This document shows, piece by piece, positions 62,486 through 64,000 of a DNA stretch of 64,000 nucleotides. A program made the translations under genes and the position numbers. This DNA comes from an uncultured Marinomonas sp. (GTDB lineage: Bacteria; Pseudomonadota; Gammaproteobacteria; Pseudomonadales; Marinomonadaceae), in assembly GCA_947493575.1 (NCBI GenBank), contig CANLRQ010000014.1, positions 1-64,000 of the forward strand, in the 5' to 3' direction. A model generated the notes under the pieces. It searched no databases, was not told the DNA's origin, and worked only from the letters and a program-made list of their open reading frames with translations. Within the stretch, counting starts at the first letter, position 1. Every line of letters starts with the position of its first letter.

Positions 62486-64000
62486 TTACTCATCCCACCA
62501 CTTCGAATTGTCAGTATTAAACTCAGTAACCCATTCACCAAAATCCGCTGCCCCTAATGGCTTGGAAAAGTAGTACCCTTGTATTGTATCGCACTCGTAA
62601 GACTCTAAGATGTTCAGACCAACTTGATTCTCCATCCCTTCAGCCGTTACGGTAAAACCAAAGCCATGAGATAACTGAACCGTTGCGCTAACAATTAACG
62701 CATCATTTTTATTGGTATCAATATCTTTCACAAAAGTACGATCAATCTTCACTTCATCAACGGGCAAATCACGTAAATACGCAAGTGAAGACTGCCCTGT
62801 ACCAAAGTCATCTATTGACAATTTACAGCCCAGTTTCTTTAATTCTCCTAGAACACGAATCACTGTTTCAGTATCAGCCATAACCGCACTCTCAGTTACT
62901 TCAAGCGCTAAAACACTGGCATCTAAGCCAAATTTATCTAATAAAGCTTGAATCTGCTTCGGCAAGCTCTCTTCTTGCAAGTCATGAGCTGACAAGTTAA
63001 TTGCCACTTGCATCTTAATGTTATTTTCTTGCCAAATAACCTGTTGTTCTAATACTTTTTGAATTACCCATTGAGTTAGTACTTTAATATTACCAGACTG
63101 TTCCACCAGACGAATAAACTCATCAGGAGGAATGAAACCTAACGTTGGATGAACCCATCGAATAAGTGCTTCTGATGCAATACATTGGCGTTGAGATACA
63201 TTGACTTTTGGCTGATACACCATAAACAATTGACCCGTTTCAAGCGCTTCTGGTAGATCACGAATAATGGTCAGTTCTCTTTGATGGCTTTCATCTTGGC
63301 CCATTTCATAAATAGCAATGCCATTAGAATTCTCTTTCGCCAAGTTGGTTGCTATGTCAATTCGACGCATAACCTTATTAACATCGTTTGATGTATAAAC
63401 AAAAGGTAAAACACCAACACTTAATTGCAAGTTAATACTAGAGCCAGATAAGTGGAACTGATCACTGCATGCATCAATTAAGGTTTTGATTTCTTCTTCA
63501 GAAAAGCGCTCAGAGTGAATAATTAAAAACTCATCACCTCCTAAACGTGCTAGTCGATCACACTCTCCTGAAACATCACTCAACCTTTGGGCAAACATTT
63601 TCAATAACAAATCACCATTTTCAAAGCCCATCATATTATTGATGTCTTTAAAATGACGAATATTAATCAAAATCAAACTGCCTTTATCACGAGGTAAATA
63701 TTCCGCCAAGTATTTCTCTACTGCCGAACGATTATAAAGGCCAGTTAATAAATCATGAGAAGCACGGTAAGTTAACTCTTCTTCACGCTTCATAATGTCA
63801 TCTTGCATGGCTGTCATTGTCCCTGACAACACGCCAAATTCTCCATTTACATCAGGGGGCGTATTTTTTTCGCCTCGACCTATTTGTTTCGCAAAATTAA
63901 CCAAGGATTGGATCGGTTTCACCATAGATCTAGCAGCAAACCAAGCGGATAAGATAGCAAGACTCAATGTAATTGCAAAAATACTGATCAACTGGTTACG
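62486..64000 (-). CDS. HAMP-GGDEF-EAL cyclic-di-GMP protein (5-prime end outside window)
   Basis: A membrane-linked c-di-GMP enzyme; the frame is open to the window edge, so the N-terminal sensor part is missing here. The visible product starts with a transmembrane helix, then a HAMP linker (ARSMVKPIQSLVNFAKQIG), a GGDEF domain with an intact RLGGDEF motif, and an EAL domain with SEALIRWV, DDFGTGQSSLAYLRDL and GYYFSKPLG. Both catalytic motifs look intact, so synthesis, breakdown or both are possible. No link to the surface-layer genes is shown by position. Confidence 0.92.
   Translation of the reverse strand, partial: RNQLISIFAITLSLAILSAWFAARSMVKPIQSLVNFAKQIGRGEKNTPPDVNGEFGVLSGTMTAMQDDIMKREEELTYRASHDLLTGLYNRSAVEKYLAEYLPRDKGSLILINIRHFKDINNMMGFENGDLLLKMFAQRLSDVSGECDRLARLGGDEFLIIHSERFSEEEIKTLIDACSDQFHLSGSSINLQLSVGVLPFVYTSNDVNKVMRRIDIATNLAKENSNGIAIYEMGQDESHQRELTIIRDLPEALETGQLFMVYQPKVNVSQRQCIASEALIRWVHPTLGFIPPDEFIRLVEQSGNIKVLTQWVIQKVLEQQVIWQENNIKMQVAINLSAHDLQEESLPKQIQALLDKFGLDASVLALEVTESAVMADTETVIRVLGELKKLGCKLSIDDFGTGQSSLAYLRDLPVDEVKIDRTFVKDIDTNKNDALIVSATVQLSHGFGFTVTAEGMENQVGLNILESYECDTIQGYYFSKPLGAADFGEWVTEFNTDNSKWWDE

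Overview
This 64 kb window is a low-GC (roughly 40% by eye) gammaproteobacterial chromosome segment. The core genes and their arrangement (hemB-ppk1, a YheS-type ABC-F protein, hslO, mqo, a Mip/FklB-like PPIase, rmlBACD, glmS-glmU, galE) together with a SapC/type I secretion/DUF4214 surface-protein locus fit an Oceanospirillales-like marine bacterium, probably close to Marinomonas. That assignment is inference from gene content only. No rRNA, tRNA or CRISPR array was seen.

Layout. (1) 1-10.3 kb: housekeeping (ppk1, hemB, ABC-F, hslO, CBS-pair protein, mqo, YfcL-like, PPIase), starting inside an IS5-type miniature element. (2) 10.4-13.0 kb: O-antigen ligase-like gene and an initiating sugar-phosphate transferase. 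(3) 13.3-29.0 kb: surface-layer export locus: sapC, a complete type I secretion system (ABC, membrane fusion protein, TolC-like), an unrecognised protein, a DUF6447-like protein with a histone-H1-like tail, an acidic protein and two large paralogous DUF4214/RTX-like proteins that look like secreted S-layer proteins. (4) 29.6-38.2 kb: polysaccharide export and assembly: PIG-L deacetylase, a Wzt ATPase fused to a carbohydrate-binding domain and a GNAT-like domain, Wzm, and two glycosyltransferase genes. (5) 38.3-44.6 kb: putative regulatory/sensory block: a Crp-family regulator, then FecR-domain protein, CHASE2-class III cyclase and a TPR/beta-barrel outer-membrane protein. (6) 44.6-58.1 kb: glycosyltransferase, rmlDCAB, a gtrA remnant cut by a decayed ISAs1-type element, an acyltransferase, glmS, glmU, galE and an aspartate/aromatic aminotransferase. 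(7) 58.3-64 kb: EamA exporter with a divergent Lrp-type regulator, ilvE, plsC and a GGDEF-EAL protein running off the window.

How it may work together. Secretion of an RTX-like surface layer beside genes for an ABC-exported, rhamnose-containing O-antigen resembles the arrangement in which an S-layer is anchored to smooth LPS (known for Caulobacter RsaA). Crp-type palindromes (TGTGA-N6-TCACA or one mismatch) lie upstream of the major surface-protein gene, between wzm and the glycosyltransferases, and upstream of the FecR operon, while a Crp-family protein with the matching RETV-R recognition helix and a nucleotide cyclase are encoded between them. Both the cyclase and the regulator carry substitutions at nucleotide-recognition positions, so this may be a specialised local second-messenger circuit for the cell envelope. 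That is the main hypothesis to test.

The right half also contains a family of four short miniature transposable elements (47-155 bp) with GAGACC-type inverted ends and perfect 5-bp target duplications, and an IS5-type miniature element with CTAG duplications.
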